A stretch of DNA of 64,000 nt from Nocardia acididurans (GTDB lineage Bacteria; Actinomycetota; Actinomycetes; Mycobacteriales; Mycobacteriaceae), in the NCBI RefSeq assembly GCF_016741815.1, contig NZ_JAERRJ010000009.1, positions 248,001-312,000 on the forward strand. Reading direction: 5' to 3'. This document shows positions 42,151-50,662 of this stretch, piece by piece. The position numbers and the translations under genes are program-made. Under the pieces are notes generated by a model. The model ran no database searches. It saw only the letters and a list, made by a program, of their open reading frames with translations, and was not told where the DNA came from. Every line of letters begins with the position of its first letter. Position 1 is the stretch's first letter.

Positions 42151-43413
42151 TCAGGCCGGTTGCTGCGCGGGCTTCGAGGGCTGCGGGTGATAGGTGAGCG
42201 CTGCCACCACGAAGATCGCCATGGTGAACAGGACGTAGCTGCTGCCGAGGATCTGTTCCCACCAGGACCAGTCGAGTTCGCGGTCCTTGTCGTGGGGGAG
42301 GACCCACTGCGGGCCGACGGCGAACATGACGAAGGCGAAGCCGACCGCGCCGGTGAACCAGCGGCTGCGGCGGCCGTTCGCGATGGCGTCGGCGGCCACG
42401 ATGAGCGCGGGGGCGATCCAGACCCAGTGGTGCGACCACGAGACTGGCGAAATCAGCAGCACCGTAGCGGCATTCACCATCAGCGCGGCGGCGTCCGCGC
42501 CGATCGAGAACAGGCGTTTCATCCAGATCGCCGCCAGCGCGACCGCCACTGCGGACAGACCCAGCCAGATCAGGGTGGCGGCCGAATCGGAGACGCCGAG
42601 GCGGAAGGCGAAACCCTTCAGGGACTGATTGCCGGCGTAGAAGGGCGGGCCGATGCGGCCGGTGTCCAGCAACGTGTCGAACCAGTACTTCGGCGAATCC
42701 TTCGGGAAGACCGCCCATCCCACCGCCACCGCGCCGATGGTCGCGCCGATCAGCGTGGCCGCGCCGCGCCAATCCCGGCGCAGCACGAAGTAGAGCAGGT
42801 ATCCGGCGGGCGTCAGCTTCACCGACACCGCGATGCCGATCAGCATGCCGCGCGGCCAGAATGGCTTGCGCACCAGGCAATCCAGGGTGATGGCGGCCAT
42901 CAGCACCAGGTTGATCTGACCGAAGTTGAAGGTCTGCCGCAGCGGCTCCAGCAATTGGAAGATCGCGACCGAGCCGATCACCAGCGCGAGCCGGGTGGGC
43001 CGATCCATGCTGGGCCGCAGCCGATCCAGCACCACCCACAGCGTGATGCCCAGGGACAGCACCGAAGTCGCCAGCACCACCCATTCGGCGACCGCCAGCG
43101 GCATCAGCGCCAGTGGCGCGAAGAACAGCGCGGCCAGCGGGGGATAGGTGAACGGCAGCCCGATCCCCATCACCTGCGGCATGGGCCCGTACAGGTCCTT
43201 GCTGTCCAGCCACGCCCGCGCGCCGTTGCGGTACACCTGTAGATCGATGTAGCCGTACCAGAACCTGGCCAGATAACTGACTATCGCGGATACCGCGAAC
43301 AGGCCGATCGCGATCGCCAGCAATTCGAGCTGCCTACGCGTCAAACCTGCAAAACCTTCTGATGCGGTCGCGGGCTTCTCCGCCGGATCCGCAAGCCCGG
43401 ATCGATCGCTCAC
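42151..43413 (-). CDS. DUF2029/GT87 polyprenol-phosphate-mannose alpha-mannosyltransferase
   Basis: 420-aa GT-C fold membrane glycosyltransferase with about ten helices, of the family that adds alpha-(1->2) mannose to lipomannan, lipoarabinomannan or related glycans. The N-terminal loop after helix 1 holds the expected Asp: YIDLQVYRNGARAWLDSKDLYG. Later RQTFNFGQINLVLM and SVKLTPAGYLLYFVLRR are typical of the family. GTG at 43413 has TACTCT 7 nt upstream (leaderless); the longer frame lacks a ribosome site. Confidence 0.9.
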   Translation of the reverse strand: MSDRSGLADPAEKPATASEGFAGLTRRQLELLAIAIGLFAVSAIVSYLARFWYGYIDLQVYRNGARAWLDSKDLYGPMPQVMGIGLPFTYPPLAALFFAPLALMPLAVAEWVVLATSVLSLGITLWVVLDRLRPSMDRPTRLALVIGSVAIFQLLEPLRQTFNFGQINLVLMAAITLDCLVRKPFWPRGMLIGIAVSVKLTPAGYLLYFVLRRDWRGAATLIGATIGAVAVGWAVFPKDSPKYWFDTLLDTGRIGPPFYAGNQSLKGFAFRLGVSDSAATLIWLGLSAVAVALAAIWMKRLFSIGADAAALMVNAATVLLISPVSWSHHWVWIAPALIVAADAIANGRRSRWFTGAVGFAFVMFAVGPQWVLPHDKDRELDWSWWEQILGSSYVLFTMAIFVVAALTYHPQPSKPAQQPA

Positions 43414-43420
43414 ATCGCAC

Positions 43421-43426
43421 AGAGTA
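43421..43426 (-). promoter_or_regulatory. -10 hexamer of the GT87 gene (TACTCT), leaderless
   Basis: Complement of AGAGTA; ends 7 nt before the GTG at 43413. Confidence 0.55.
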
Positions 43427-43624
43427 GCTGTACCGCCTCCCCGAACCTTCTGCGCGCGGCCGGGTGCCGCCGACACTTGTGCACGCGTGCCGCCGGTTGG
43501 GTGCCGAATCCATTGTGGTCGTACCCGGTGAGTTACCCGGACCTCGCGAAATCAGTTGTCGCCTATCGCATCGATGTGCTCGAGCACACAGTCGCGGGTA
43601 GGCCGAAGTAGCGATTACGCAGGC

Positions 43625-43630
43625 AACTAG
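43625..43630 (+). promoter_or_regulatory. putative -10 hexamer of purL (TAGACT)
   Basis: TAGACT about 80 nt before the purL start; unlike purD and purB this gene would have a leader and GAAAGGA 12-18 nt before the GTG. Confidence 0.4.
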
Positions 43631-43712
43631 ACTCACCCTCGTATCTCGCCGATATCCAGCCATGCCGGTTCTCGGTCCTGACCTGCCCGGCCGAAAGGAC
43701 TCTGGTATTCCC

Positions 43713-46004
43713 GTGACCAGCCACGTCGATACCGTCAGCAACGCCACGGCCACCCCGGACACGGCACAGCCCTACAAGGAACTCGGCCTCAAGGACGACG
43801 AGTACGCCCGGATCAAGGAGATCCTCGGCCGCCGGCCCACCGACGCCGAGCTCGCCATGTACTCGGTGATGTGGTCCGAGCACTGCTCGTACAAGTCCTC
43901 GAAGGTGCACCTGCGCTACTTCGGTGAGACCACCACCGACGAGATGAAGAAGTCGATGCTCGCCGGTATCGGCGAGAACGCGGGCGTGGTGGACATCGGC
44001 GACGGCTGGGCGGTCACCTTCAAGGTGGAATCGCACAACCACCCGTCCTACGTCGAGCCCTATCAGGGTGCGGCCACCGGCGTCGGCGGCATCGTCCGCG
44101 ACATCATGGCCATGGGCGCGCGCCCGATCGCCGTCATGGACCAGCTGCGCTTCGGCGCGGCCGACCACCCGGACACCCGGCGCGTGGTCGACGGCGTGGT
44201 GCGCGGCGTCGGCGGCTACGGCAACTCGCTCGGCCTGCCGAATGTCGGCGGCGAGACCGTATTCGACGCCTCCTACCAGGGCAACCCGCTCGTCAACGCG
44301 CTGTGCGCGGGCGTCATGCGGGTCGAGGACCTGCACCTGGCCTTCGCTTCGGGCAAGGGCAACAAGATCATTCTGTTTGGTGCGCGCACCGGTCTCGACG
44401 GCATCGGCGGCGTCTCCGTCCTCGCCTCGGACACCTTCTCCGGCGACGAGACCGCCGCGGGCCGCAAGAAGCTGCCCAGCGTCCAGGTCGGCGACCCGTT
44501 CACCGAGAAGGTGCTCATCGAGTGCTGTCTCGAGCTCTACCACGCCGGACTCGTGGTCGGCATCCAGGACCTCGGCGGCGCCGGCCTGTCCTGCGCCACT
44601 TCGGAATTGGCCGCTGCCGGTGACGGCGGCATGCACATCGACCTCGACCAGGTGCCGCTGCGCGCCGCCAATATGACTCCCGCCGAAATCCTTTCGAGCG
44701 AGTCGCAGGAGCGCATGTGCGCGGTCGTCACCCCCGAGAACGTGGACGCCTTCATGGCCGTCTGCAAGAAGTGGGACACCACCGCCACCGTCATCGGTGA
44801 GGTCACCGACGGCGAGCACCTCGTCATCACCTGGCACGGCGAAACCGTCGTCGACGTGCCGCCGCGCACCGTCGCCCACCAGGGCCCGGTGTACGAGCGC
44901 CCGGTCGAGCGGCCCGCCGATCAGGACGCGCTGAACGCGGATTCCGCTGCGCGCCTGAACCGTCCGCAGACCGCCGACGAACTGCGCGCCACCCTGCTGA
45001 AGATGATCTCCAGCCCGCAGCTGTGCTCCAAGAAGTGGATCACCGAGCAGTACGACCGCTACGTGCGCGGCAACACCGTGCTCGCCGAGCACGCCGACGC
45101 CGGTGTCATCCGCATCGACGAGGAGACCGGGCGCGGCATCGCGCTCGCCACCGACGCCTCGGGCCGCTACACCAAGCTCGACCCGTACACCGGTGCGCAG
45201 CTGGCGCTGGCCGAAGCCTTCCGCAATGTCGCCACCACCGGTGCGACCCCGAAGGCCGTCACCAACTGCCTCAACTTCGGTTCGCCGGAGGATCCGGGCG
45301 TCATGTGGCAGTTCCAGCAGGCCGTGCGCGGTCTCGCGGACGGCTGTGTGGCCCTGGGCATTCCGGTCACCGGCGGCAACGTCTCCTTCTACAACCAGAC
45401 CGGCCAGACCGCCATCCTCCCGACCCCGGTGGTGGGCGTGCTCGGCGTCATCGACGACGTGCACCGCCGCATCCCCACCGGTCTCGGCCTGGAGCCCGGC
45501 GAAACCCTGATCCTGCTCGGCGAAACCCACGACGAACTCGACGGCTCCATCTGGGCGCAGGTCGAGCACGACCACCTCGGCGGCCTGCCGCCCAAGGTCG
45601 ACTTCGCCCGCGAACAGGCCCTCGCGGAAATCCTCGCCATCGGCTCCAAGGACGGCATGATCTCCGCCGCCCACGACCTCTCCGAGGGCGGCCTCATCCA
45701 GACCGTCGTCGAAGCCGCACTGGCCGGCGAAACCGGTTGCCGCGTCCTGCTTCCCGAAGGCGCGGACCCGTTCGTCACCCTCTTCTCCGAATCCGCGGGC
45801 CGCGTCCTGGTGGCCGTACCGCGCTCGGAGGAAATCCGCTTCACCCAGATGCTCGACGCCCGCTCCATGCCGTGGACCCGCATCGGCGTCGTCGATCAGG
45901 GCTCGGACTCCCTCGAGGTACAGGGCCAGTTCTCCATCACCCTGGAAGAACTGCGCACCGCCCACGAGAGCACCCTCCCCGCCCTCTTCGGCGGCGACCA
46001 CTGA
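43713..46004 (+). CDS. purL: phosphoribosylformylglycinamidine synthase large subunit PurL
   Basis: 763-aa FGAM synthetase of the small (PurLQS) type, using ammonia from PurQ. Two ATP-binding AIRS-like halves: MWSEHCSYKSSK and KVESHNHPSYVEPYQGAATGVGG in the first, then a repeat with FREVATTGATPKAVT-like FRNVATTGATPKAVT and a GGNVSFYNQ motif in the second. GTG at 43713 is chosen over the ATG 17 codons earlier because relatives begin near here. Separated from purS-purQ. Followed by a 12-bp-stem hairpin. Confidence 0.97.
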   Translation: MTSHVDTVSNATATPDTAQPYKELGLKDDEYARIKEILGRRPTDAELAMYSVMWSEHCSYKSSKVHLRYFGETTTDEMKKSMLAGIGENAGVVDIGDGWAVTFKVESHNHPSYVEPYQGAATGVGGIVRDIMAMGARPIAVMDQLRFGAADHPDTRRVVDGVVRGVGGYGNSLGLPNVGGETVFDASYQGNPLVNALCAGVMRVEDLHLAFASGKGNKIILFGARTGLDGIGGVSVLASDTFSGDETAAGRKKLPSVQVGDPFTEKVLIECCLELYHAGLVVGIQDLGGAGLSCATSELAAAGDGGMHIDLDQVPLRAANMTPAEILSSESQERMCAVVTPENVDAFMAVCKKWDTTATVIGEVTDGEHLVITWHGETVVDVPPRTVAHQGPVYERPVERPADQDALNADSAARLNRPQTADELRATLLKMISSPQLCSKKWITEQYDRYVRGNTVLAEHADAGVIRIDEETGRGIALATDASGRYTKLDPYTGAQLALAEAFRNVATTGATPKAVTNCLNFGSPEDPGVMWQFQQAVRGLADGCVALGIPVTGGNVSFYNQTGQTAILPTPVVGVLGVIDDVHRRIPTGLGLEPGETLILLGETHDELDGSIWAQVEHDHLGGLPPKVDFAREQALAEILAIGSKDGMISAAHDLSEGGLIQTVVEAALAGETGCRVLLPEGADPFVTLFSESAGRVLVAVPRSEEIRFTQMLDARSMPWTRIGVVDQGSDSLEVQGQFSITLEELRTAHESTLPALFGGDH

Positions 46005-46016
46005 GATAGCCGACCC

Positions 46017-46057
46017 CTTCGCCCGCCGCGCCCCAGAATCGGGCTCGGCGGGCGAAG
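46017..46057. terminator. terminator after purL
   Basis: 12-bp perfect stem CTTCGCCCGCCG/CGGCGGGCGAAG (46017-46028, 46046-46057) with a 17-nt loop between convergent purL and the small Clp-N-like gene. Confidence 0.75.
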
Positions 46058-46086
46058 CCGTTTCAGCAGCGGAATTCGCCTACGTC

Positions 46087-46305
46087 TCAGCGCCGCGCGG
46101 CGTGCTCGGCGATTCTCGTGAACACCTGGCCGAGTTCGAGGTTGTGCTTGCGCAGTTCGTCCACGGGCAGCTCGTCGGCATTCAACAGCATCGCCAGCAG
46201 CAGATGCTCGATTCCGGTCTCGGTCGTGCCGCCGTGCTCGGCTATCCGGTTCGCGGAGTTGAGCAGCCGAACCAGTTCGGGGGCGAGTGGCCGTGGTTCG
46301 ATCAC
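46087..46305 (-). CDS. small protein resembling a Clp N-terminal repeat
   Basis: 72-aa protein. LVRLLNSANRIAEHGGTTETGIEHLLLAML fits one helical repeat of the Clp N-domain (EHLLLALL pattern), but no ATPase follows. GTG at 46305 has GAGAGGAA 6 nt upstream and overlaps the previous stop by 3 nt. Free-standing Clp-N proteins can act as adaptors or decoys for the ClpC/ClpP machinery; that role here is inferred. Third gene of the micro-operon 46822 to 46087. Confidence 0.75.
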   Translation of the reverse strand: MIEPRPLAPELVRLLNSANRIAEHGGTTETGIEHLLLAMLLNADELPVDELRKHNLELGQVFTRIAEHAARR

Positions 46306-46643
46306 TGTCCGTTCCTCTCGCAAACGGCTTGCGCCGCAACGGTGCGGTGATGGATTTCCTCGGGCCATACCGTGATCACGGCGGCCACGCTCCCTACCTC
46401 CGTGGGCACGGTGCCTCCGAGGTGAGCAAGGCTCGGAACGATGACAGCATCGACCTTCAGCCGTGTGATCGACACCCGCAACCGGTGCACGGGCCTATCG
46501 GTTCCCGCGCCGAAAACGATCGTCTTCCGCAGGTCGTAGCCGAATTTCGCTGCGGTGCTGCGGATATGGTTCTCCTCCCAGGATTGCTGACATCCGGAGA
46601 TATCACTGCGGAGGAAACCGACCGCGCTGGGCCGATCGAACAT
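46302..46643 (-). CDS. resolvase-like small protein with altered catalytic site
   Basis: 113-aa protein. PSAVGFLRSDISGCQQSW, a GYDLRKTIVFG stretch and LKVDAVIVPSLAHLGG match, in order, the YxRVSTxxQ, GyxL, and vDavvvxxxDRLgR elements of serine-recombinase N-domains. The catalytic Ser is not in its usual place (LRSDIS instead of LRVST) and the DRLGR active-site Arg motif is AHLGG, so recombination is unlikely. Similar small proteins occur in Nocardia (recalled). ATG at 46643 is preceded by GGGGGTGG. Second gene of the micro-operon. Confidence 0.65.
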   Translation of the reverse strand: MFDRPSAVGFLRSDISGCQQSWEENHIRSTAAKFGYDLRKTIVFGAGTDRPVHRLRVSITRLKVDAVIVPSLAHLGGTVPTEVGSVAAVITVWPEEIHHRTVAAQAVCERNGQ

Positions 46644-46645
46644 GA

Positions 46646-46822
46646 TCACCACCCCCGGCTCATCGGTATGGACGGCCTCGGCGACTCAGCCGCGAGTCGC
46701 GCCTGAATGGCGGCGACGGTCAGCCGACCGGATCGGCGCGTAGTTCTCTCCGCGCGGATGGATGTTGAGGCCGCCAGGATGAGCATTAGAGCGAGAAGTG
46801 CGACTGCCGCGATGGTTTTCAT
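46646..46822 (-). CDS. 58-aa membrane-anchored peptide
   Basis: First gene of the micro-operon: MKTIAAVALLALMLILAAS is a signal-anchor or signal peptide, then a basic, Arg-rich tail of ~35 residues. GGAGGA lies 8 nt before the ATG. Stop is 2 nt before the next start. No family recognised; it could be a small secreted or membrane regulator. Confidence 0.65.
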   Translation of the reverse strand: MKTIAAVALLALMLILAASTSIRAERTTRRSGRLTVAAIQARLAAESPRPSIPMSRGW

Positions 46823-46850
46823 ATCGAGTGTCCTCCGGCTCATTAAGGGC

Positions 46851-46893
46851 AGCTCTATTGGAGCACCTCTCGGCTGCGCATGGCAATAGAGCT
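46851..46893. promoter_or_regulatory. inverted repeat in the divergent GntR/micro-operon promoter
   Basis: Perfect 10-bp arms AGCTCTATTG (46851-46860) and CAATAGAGCT (46884-46893), 23-nt spacer. A related GTTCTATTTGG follows at ~46895. Between divergent genes, one of them a GntR regulator, so probably its operator. Confidence 0.6.
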
Positions 46894-46959
46894 GGTTCTA
46901 TTTGGCTGTATCTCTCAACTCTGGAAATATGGCTACTCTTAATTAGGACTGCATGCGGC

Positions 46960-47751
46960 ATGGTGAAGAGAGGGCACCCAAGCGACATGAGCGGATACCG
47001 AGAAGTAGCGGCCCACCTGCGCGAAGCCATCAATCGAGGCGAGTCCCTGCCCGGAGCGACGCTTCCCAGGCAGGAGGAGTTGGCCAGTCGTTACGGCGTG
47101 AACATCAAAACGATCCGCAAGGCAGTGAACTTGCTGGAAGCGGAGGGGCTTGTCACCGCGATTCGTCGGCGCGGGACCGTCGTTCGGGAACGGCCGCCCA
47201 TGCGTCGGATGGGCGTGGAACGGTACTCGAAGAAGAAGTGGAAGTACGGCGATACGGTCGCATTCATCGCCGACCGCGAGGCATCCGACCGACCGTGGCA
47301 GCGAAGCGACCAAACACAGACCGTTGCCTTGGTTGAGGCAGACGCAGAAGTGGCGGAAGCCTATGGGCTGGAGCCGAATTCGCCGATATACGAGCGAGCG
47401 CGCACCGTACGGGACGCTGGACGGCCAACGCATACGCTCACGAGCTACTACCTTCCAAAGATTGTCGAGGGCACACCGCTGGTGGACCCAACGCCGGGCC
47501 CTGCAGGTCGGGGCGGCGGCTTTGAAGTGCTCACGTTGCAGGGCTACGAACCCGACCACATGTCGGAAACGATCTTCGCGCGGATGCCCACTCCCGATGA
47601 GGCGGATGGCTTGGAACTGCCCGCCGGTGAGCCTGTCATGATCCTCACGCGCCGTACCTATACCTCGAATGATGTCCTGATCGAGTTCGCCCGCGGGGTG
47701 CATGCGGCATCTCGCTTCTCATGGACGTACGACTTCACACTGCCCGAGTAG
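46960..47751 (+). CDS. GntR-family regulator with UTRA domain
   Basis: 263-aa repressor. Winged helix: YREVAAHLREAINRGE, LPRQEELASRYGVNIKTIRKAVNLLEAEG and VTAIRRRGTVVRERPP; then an UTRA/HutC-type ligand domain (QTVALVEADAEVAEAYGL, IYERARTVRDAGRPTHTLTSYY, VMILTRRTYTSNDVLIEFARGVH). ATG at 46960 is used; an ATG nine codons later (MSGYREVA) is possible, as that is where homology begins. AT-rich divergent region upstream holds the inverted repeat. Followed after 11 bp by a YdcF-like gene. Confidence 0.9.
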   Translation: MVKRGHPSDMSGYREVAAHLREAINRGESLPGATLPRQEELASRYGVNIKTIRKAVNLLEAEGLVTAIRRRGTVVRERPPMRRMGVERYSKKKWKYGDTVAFIADREASDRPWQRSDQTQTVALVEADAEVAEAYGLEPNSPIYERARTVRDAGRPTHTLTSYYLPKIVEGTPLVDPTPGPAGRGGGFEVLTLQGYEPDHMSETIFARMPTPDEADGLELPAGEPVMILTRRTYTSNDVLIEFARGVHAASRFSWTYDFTLPE

Positions 47752-47762
47752 AGGAGCAGCCG

Positions 47763-48431
47763 ATGCCCATGGCGACCGTGCCTGCGGAATACCGCACAGC
47801 TGTGGAATGCCTCTGGGACTACAACCAGATGCATCAGGAGCCACGCCCCGTCGATGTCGGAATTGGACTCGGTGGCCACGACATCGGCGTCGCGACCTAC
47901 GCTGCGGATCTCTATCGGGCGGGTGCCTTCCCGTTGATCGTGTTCACGGGCGCGAACGCACCGACGACCGTGGGCCGATTCCCGCGCGGCGAGGCGGTGC
48001 ACTTCCGTGAGCGGGCCATCGAGCTGGGAGTGCCGGCGGAGGCGATCCTGGTCGAGCCCGAAGCGACGAATACGGGGGACAACATCGAACTCACTCGTGC
48101 TCTGCTCGGCGAGCGGGGCTACTTGGACTCGATCAAGTCGGTGATGCTGATTTCCCGGCCCTATCAGCAGCGCCGCAGCTATGCCATCTGCCGGAAGCGA
48201 TGGCCCGAAGTGGAAGTGGTCTGCGGATCTCTCCCGCTGGAACTCGATGACTATGTGGCGAGAATCGGCGATGTCGATCGTGTCATCAACATGCTTGTCG
48301 GCGACACTCAGCGGATTTGGGTCTATCCCGAAAAGGGATGGGCCGTAGAGCAAGCCGTGCCTTCCGACGTTCGGGCCGCGTTCACATCCCTGGTCGAGGC
48401 GGGATTTGTTCGGCGGCTGCTCCTTGGATGA
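47763..48431 (+). CDS. YdcF/DUF218-family protein
   Basis: 222-aa protein. GIGLGGHDIGVATYAADLY, IVFTGANAPTTVGRFPRGEAVHFRERAIELGVP, VEPEATNTGDNIELTRALL and LISRPYQQRRSY follow the DUF218 order (G-G at start, NT-x-N at the middle, R-x-Y-x-x-R). No membrane helix, unlike the ElyC-type members, so it is a soluble form. GAGGAG precedes ATG at 47763. Family function uncertain. Probably in one operon with the GntR regulator, which may sense what this protein acts on. Confidence 0.9.
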   Translation: MPMATVPAEYRTAVECLWDYNQMHQEPRPVDVGIGLGGHDIGVATYAADLYRAGAFPLIVFTGANAPTTVGRFPRGEAVHFRERAIELGVPAEAILVEPEATNTGDNIELTRALLGERGYLDSIKSVMLISRPYQQRRSYAICRKRWPEVEVVCGSLPLELDDYVARIGDVDRVINMLVGDTQRIWVYPEKGWAVEQAVPSDVRAAFTSLVEAGFVRRLLLG

Positions 48432-48446
48432 CCCATCTCGACGATT

Positions 48447-48493
48447 GACCGGAACAATGGCTGATTGCTGAAAGGTTGCTATTGTTGCCGGTC
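48447..48493. promoter_or_regulatory. imperfect inverted repeat before the FkbM gene
   Basis: GACCGGAACAATGGC (48447-48461) mirrored by GCTATTGTTGCCGGTC (48478-48493) with one bulge and mismatch. Could terminate the YdcF transcript or bind a regulator. Confidence 0.4.
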
Positions 48494-48523
48494 GGTGGTT
48501 CACGGAAGCATCGAGGAGGCGTT

Positions 48524-49474
48524 GTGGGGCTTGCTTACCTGCGGTCGGATGCGGATCGGGCGTTCGGGGTCGGGACGGGGAGAGTTGTTTTGCGTGAGGG
48601 GCTGTCCGCGGTGGGGGATATGGCCGGGGCGGTACGGGCGGGGCGTGGGTGGAGTCGGGTGCGGGCTCCGTACTGGATGGCGAGGCGATTTCTGGGTGCG
48701 GCTGGGCGGCCGTTGTCGGACGACGCGCTGATTCGGCTGGAGTTCGCTGTTCCGGGTGGGAGCGCGCCGATCATGGTGCGCCGCAACCAGAGTGACCTGC
48801 TCATTCTGTGGCAGATCTTTCTGCGGCGGTTCTATGAGCTGGACCGCGTGTACGCGCTGCGAACCCGGATCGACAGCCTGGACACCATTGTCGACCTGGG
48901 CGGCAACACCGGTCAGGCCGCAGCCTATCTGACCGCTCGCTATCGGCCGCGACGGCTGCTGACCGTGGAGCCGATCGACGAGAGTCGCGCCGTGCTGCAA
49001 CGTAATCGGGAGCTGTCAGGGCTGGACTGGATCGTGGAGGACTGTGCGGTCGGGGGCCGCGAGGGCGAGCTCGAATTCGCCGTCAGTGAATTCTGGGACA
49101 CGTGCACCGCGGTCCCGGAGGTGTTCGAATTGCGACGGCAGCGGCCCTGGCGGTTGGAGAATCAGTTGGAGCTCCCGCCCCGAAAGGTGACCGCGCGCAC
49201 CGTCGGTGAGCTGTTGGAGCGGCACGGCATCACCCACGTCGACCTGCTGAAGGTCGATGTGGAGGGCAGCGAGGTCGATATCTTCGCCGCGCCGCAGCCG
49301 TGGATGCGACAGGTCGACCGGGTGGTGCTGGAAGTCCACGACAAGTACATCGACGGCGACATCGTTCGAAACACCATGAAGCAAGCCGGATTCCACCGTA
49401 TCGCGCCACGGCTCCCCGATCCGCCGGGCTTCAATCCGGTGGAGCTGTACTGGCGCGACGGACTGCCCGAGTGA
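48524..49474 (+). CDS. FkbM-family methyltransferase
   Basis: 316-aa SAM-dependent methyltransferase. SAM motif I VDLGGNTGQAAAY, motif II LLTVEPIDESRAVL and the FkbM core HVDLLKVDVEGSEVDIFAAPQPWM and VVLEVHDKY are diagnostic. GTG at 48524 is preferred: GAGGAGG is 4 nt upstream; an upstream frame lacks a site. Target is probably a sugar or secondary-metabolite hydroxyl but cannot be specified. Overlaps the HAD gene by 4 nt (GTGA). Confidence 0.88.
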   Translation: MGLAYLRSDADRAFGVGTGRVVLREGLSAVGDMAGAVRAGRGWSRVRAPYWMARRFLGAAGRPLSDDALIRLEFAVPGGSAPIMVRRNQSDLLILWQIFLRRFYELDRVYALRTRIDSLDTIVDLGGNTGQAAAYLTARYRPRRLLTVEPIDESRAVLQRNRELSGLDWIVEDCAVGGREGELEFAVSEFWDTCTAVPEVFELRRQRPWRLENQLELPPRKVTARTVGELLERHGITHVDLLKVDVEGSEVDIFAAPQPWMRQVDRVVLEVHDKYIDGDIVRNTMKQAGFHRIAPRLPDPPGFNPVELYWRDGLPE

Positions 49475-50136
49475 TCCCCGCCCGCCCGGCCGCCATCGTG
49501 TTCGACTGCGACGGAACCCTTGCCGATACCCACGATTGCGTCCGCGGGGCCGTCGACCAGATCTTCGAGCGGCGCGGACGCCGCTGTCCCGACGCCCTCG
49601 CCGCGGCGGCGACCAGCGGACTGGGATTGACCGCGCTGCAAACACTGATCGCGGACGCGCTGGACACCTCGGCACCGGACATCGGTGACGAACTCCTGGC
49701 CGCGCTGATCGAGGCCGTGCCGCGCACCGCGACCGCGCTCACCGGCGCGGTCGAACTCGTCACCGCCGCCGCGGCGGTCCGCCCGGTCGCGATAGCCAGC
49801 AATTCACCCAGGGCGCTGCTCGACGCCACACTCGCGCACACCCGGCTGGCGGGCCTCGCGCACCTCACCCTGGCCGGTGACGAGGTGGCGGCCCCGAAAC
49901 CCGCCCCCGACCTCTATCGCACAGCCTGCGCGCGGCTCGGCGCGCTGCCGGTTGCGGCGGTGGCGTTCGAGGACAGCGCCATCGGGGTCGCCGCCGCCCG
50001 CGCCGCGGGGCTCACTGTCATCGGCGTCGGCGCAGCGGCGGATTCCCTGTCCGCCCACGCCCACCATCGCCACCTCACCGATCCGGCGATCCGCCGGTGG
50101 GTCGACGACATCGGTGCGGATCGGTGCGCTGGGTGA
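49471..50136 (+). CDS. HAD-superfamily hydrolase (phosphoglycolate-phosphatase-like)
   Basis: 221-aa phosphatase. Motif I VFDCDGTLAD (Asp12 and Asp14), motif II ASNSP, motif III Lys in APKPAPDLY and motif IV FEDSAIGVAAARAAG. Cap domain of helical type between motifs I and II. Start GTG overlaps the FkbM stop, so coupled. Substrate unspecified. Ends at the 16-bp-stem terminator. Confidence 0.92.
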   Translation: MIPARPAAIVFDCDGTLADTHDCVRGAVDQIFERRGRRCPDALAAAATSGLGLTALQTLIADALDTSAPDIGDELLAALIEAVPRTATALTGAVELVTAAAAVRPVAIASNSPRALLDATLAHTRLAGLAHLTLAGDEVAAPKPAPDLYRTACARLGALPVAAVAFEDSAIGVAAARAAGLTVIGVGAAADSLSAHAHHRHLTDPAIRRWVDDIGADRCAG

Positions 50137-50161
50137 AACCGAACCGCCCCCGAACAGGGTT

Positions 50162-50205
50162 CACCCCGCCAGGTCCGTACCCCTCGTACCGGACCTGGCG
50201 GGGTG
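50162..50205. terminator. bidirectional terminator
   Basis: Perfect 16-bp outer stem (50162-50177 and 50190-50205) extended by GTAC/GTAC with one bulge, between convergent HAD and YiaA/B genes. Confidence 0.9.
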
Positions 50206-50220
50206 GTGTGGGCCGGGTGG

Positions 50221-50511
50221 TCAGCCCGGCATCTTGAAGGGGTCGTGGTCGGCCATGAGCTTTTCCATGCGGGCCTCGTCGATGCGGCTGTTCACCTTGC
50301 TCGACTCGTGTTGATCGCGAACTACTTTCGCGAGGGTGAAGGTGCTGCTGACCAGGAACAGGCCGGTCATGAGCAGAAAACCACGCTGCCAGATATCCAG
50401 TGGCAGGTAGATGATGCCGATGATGGTGGCGGAGAAGGAGATTCCGAAGGCGATTGCCGCTTGGGCCAGAAATGCGTTGGTGCTCTTGGTGGTTGCGCCC
50501 GAAGTGCTCAT
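50221..50511 (-). CDS. YiaA/YiaB-domain small membrane protein
   Basis: 96-aa inner-membrane protein with two helices (AAIAFGISFSATIIGIIYLP and GFLLMTGLFLVSSTFTLAKV), then a charged tail with KLMADHDPFKMPG. AFLAQAAIAFGISFSATI and QRGFLLMTGLFLVSSTFTLAKVVRD are the YiaA/B two-helix pattern. Function unknown in the family. Shares the terminator with the HAD gene. Confidence 0.9.
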   Translation of the reverse strand: MSTSGATTKSTNAFLAQAAIAFGISFSATIIGIIYLPLDIWQRGFLLMTGLFLVSSTFTLAKVVRDQHESSKVNSRIDEARMEKLMADHDPFKMPG

Positions 50512-50662
50512 GGGTCAGAAGTCTGTCGATCAGCGCCGCTCCGCGACCGGGTATGACTACTCGAGTGCCGTGCGTAGATGTCGTAACCGACACGCCGGAG
50601 TCGTAGCGGCTCTCACATACCGAGGTCCACGGTTTCGGGCGCGGGGCCGCCATACTGGACCG

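Noticed and set aside
43563..46001. Minus-strand frame of over 800 codons opposite purL
   Set aside because: Shadow of purL; no recognisable domain and biased composition.
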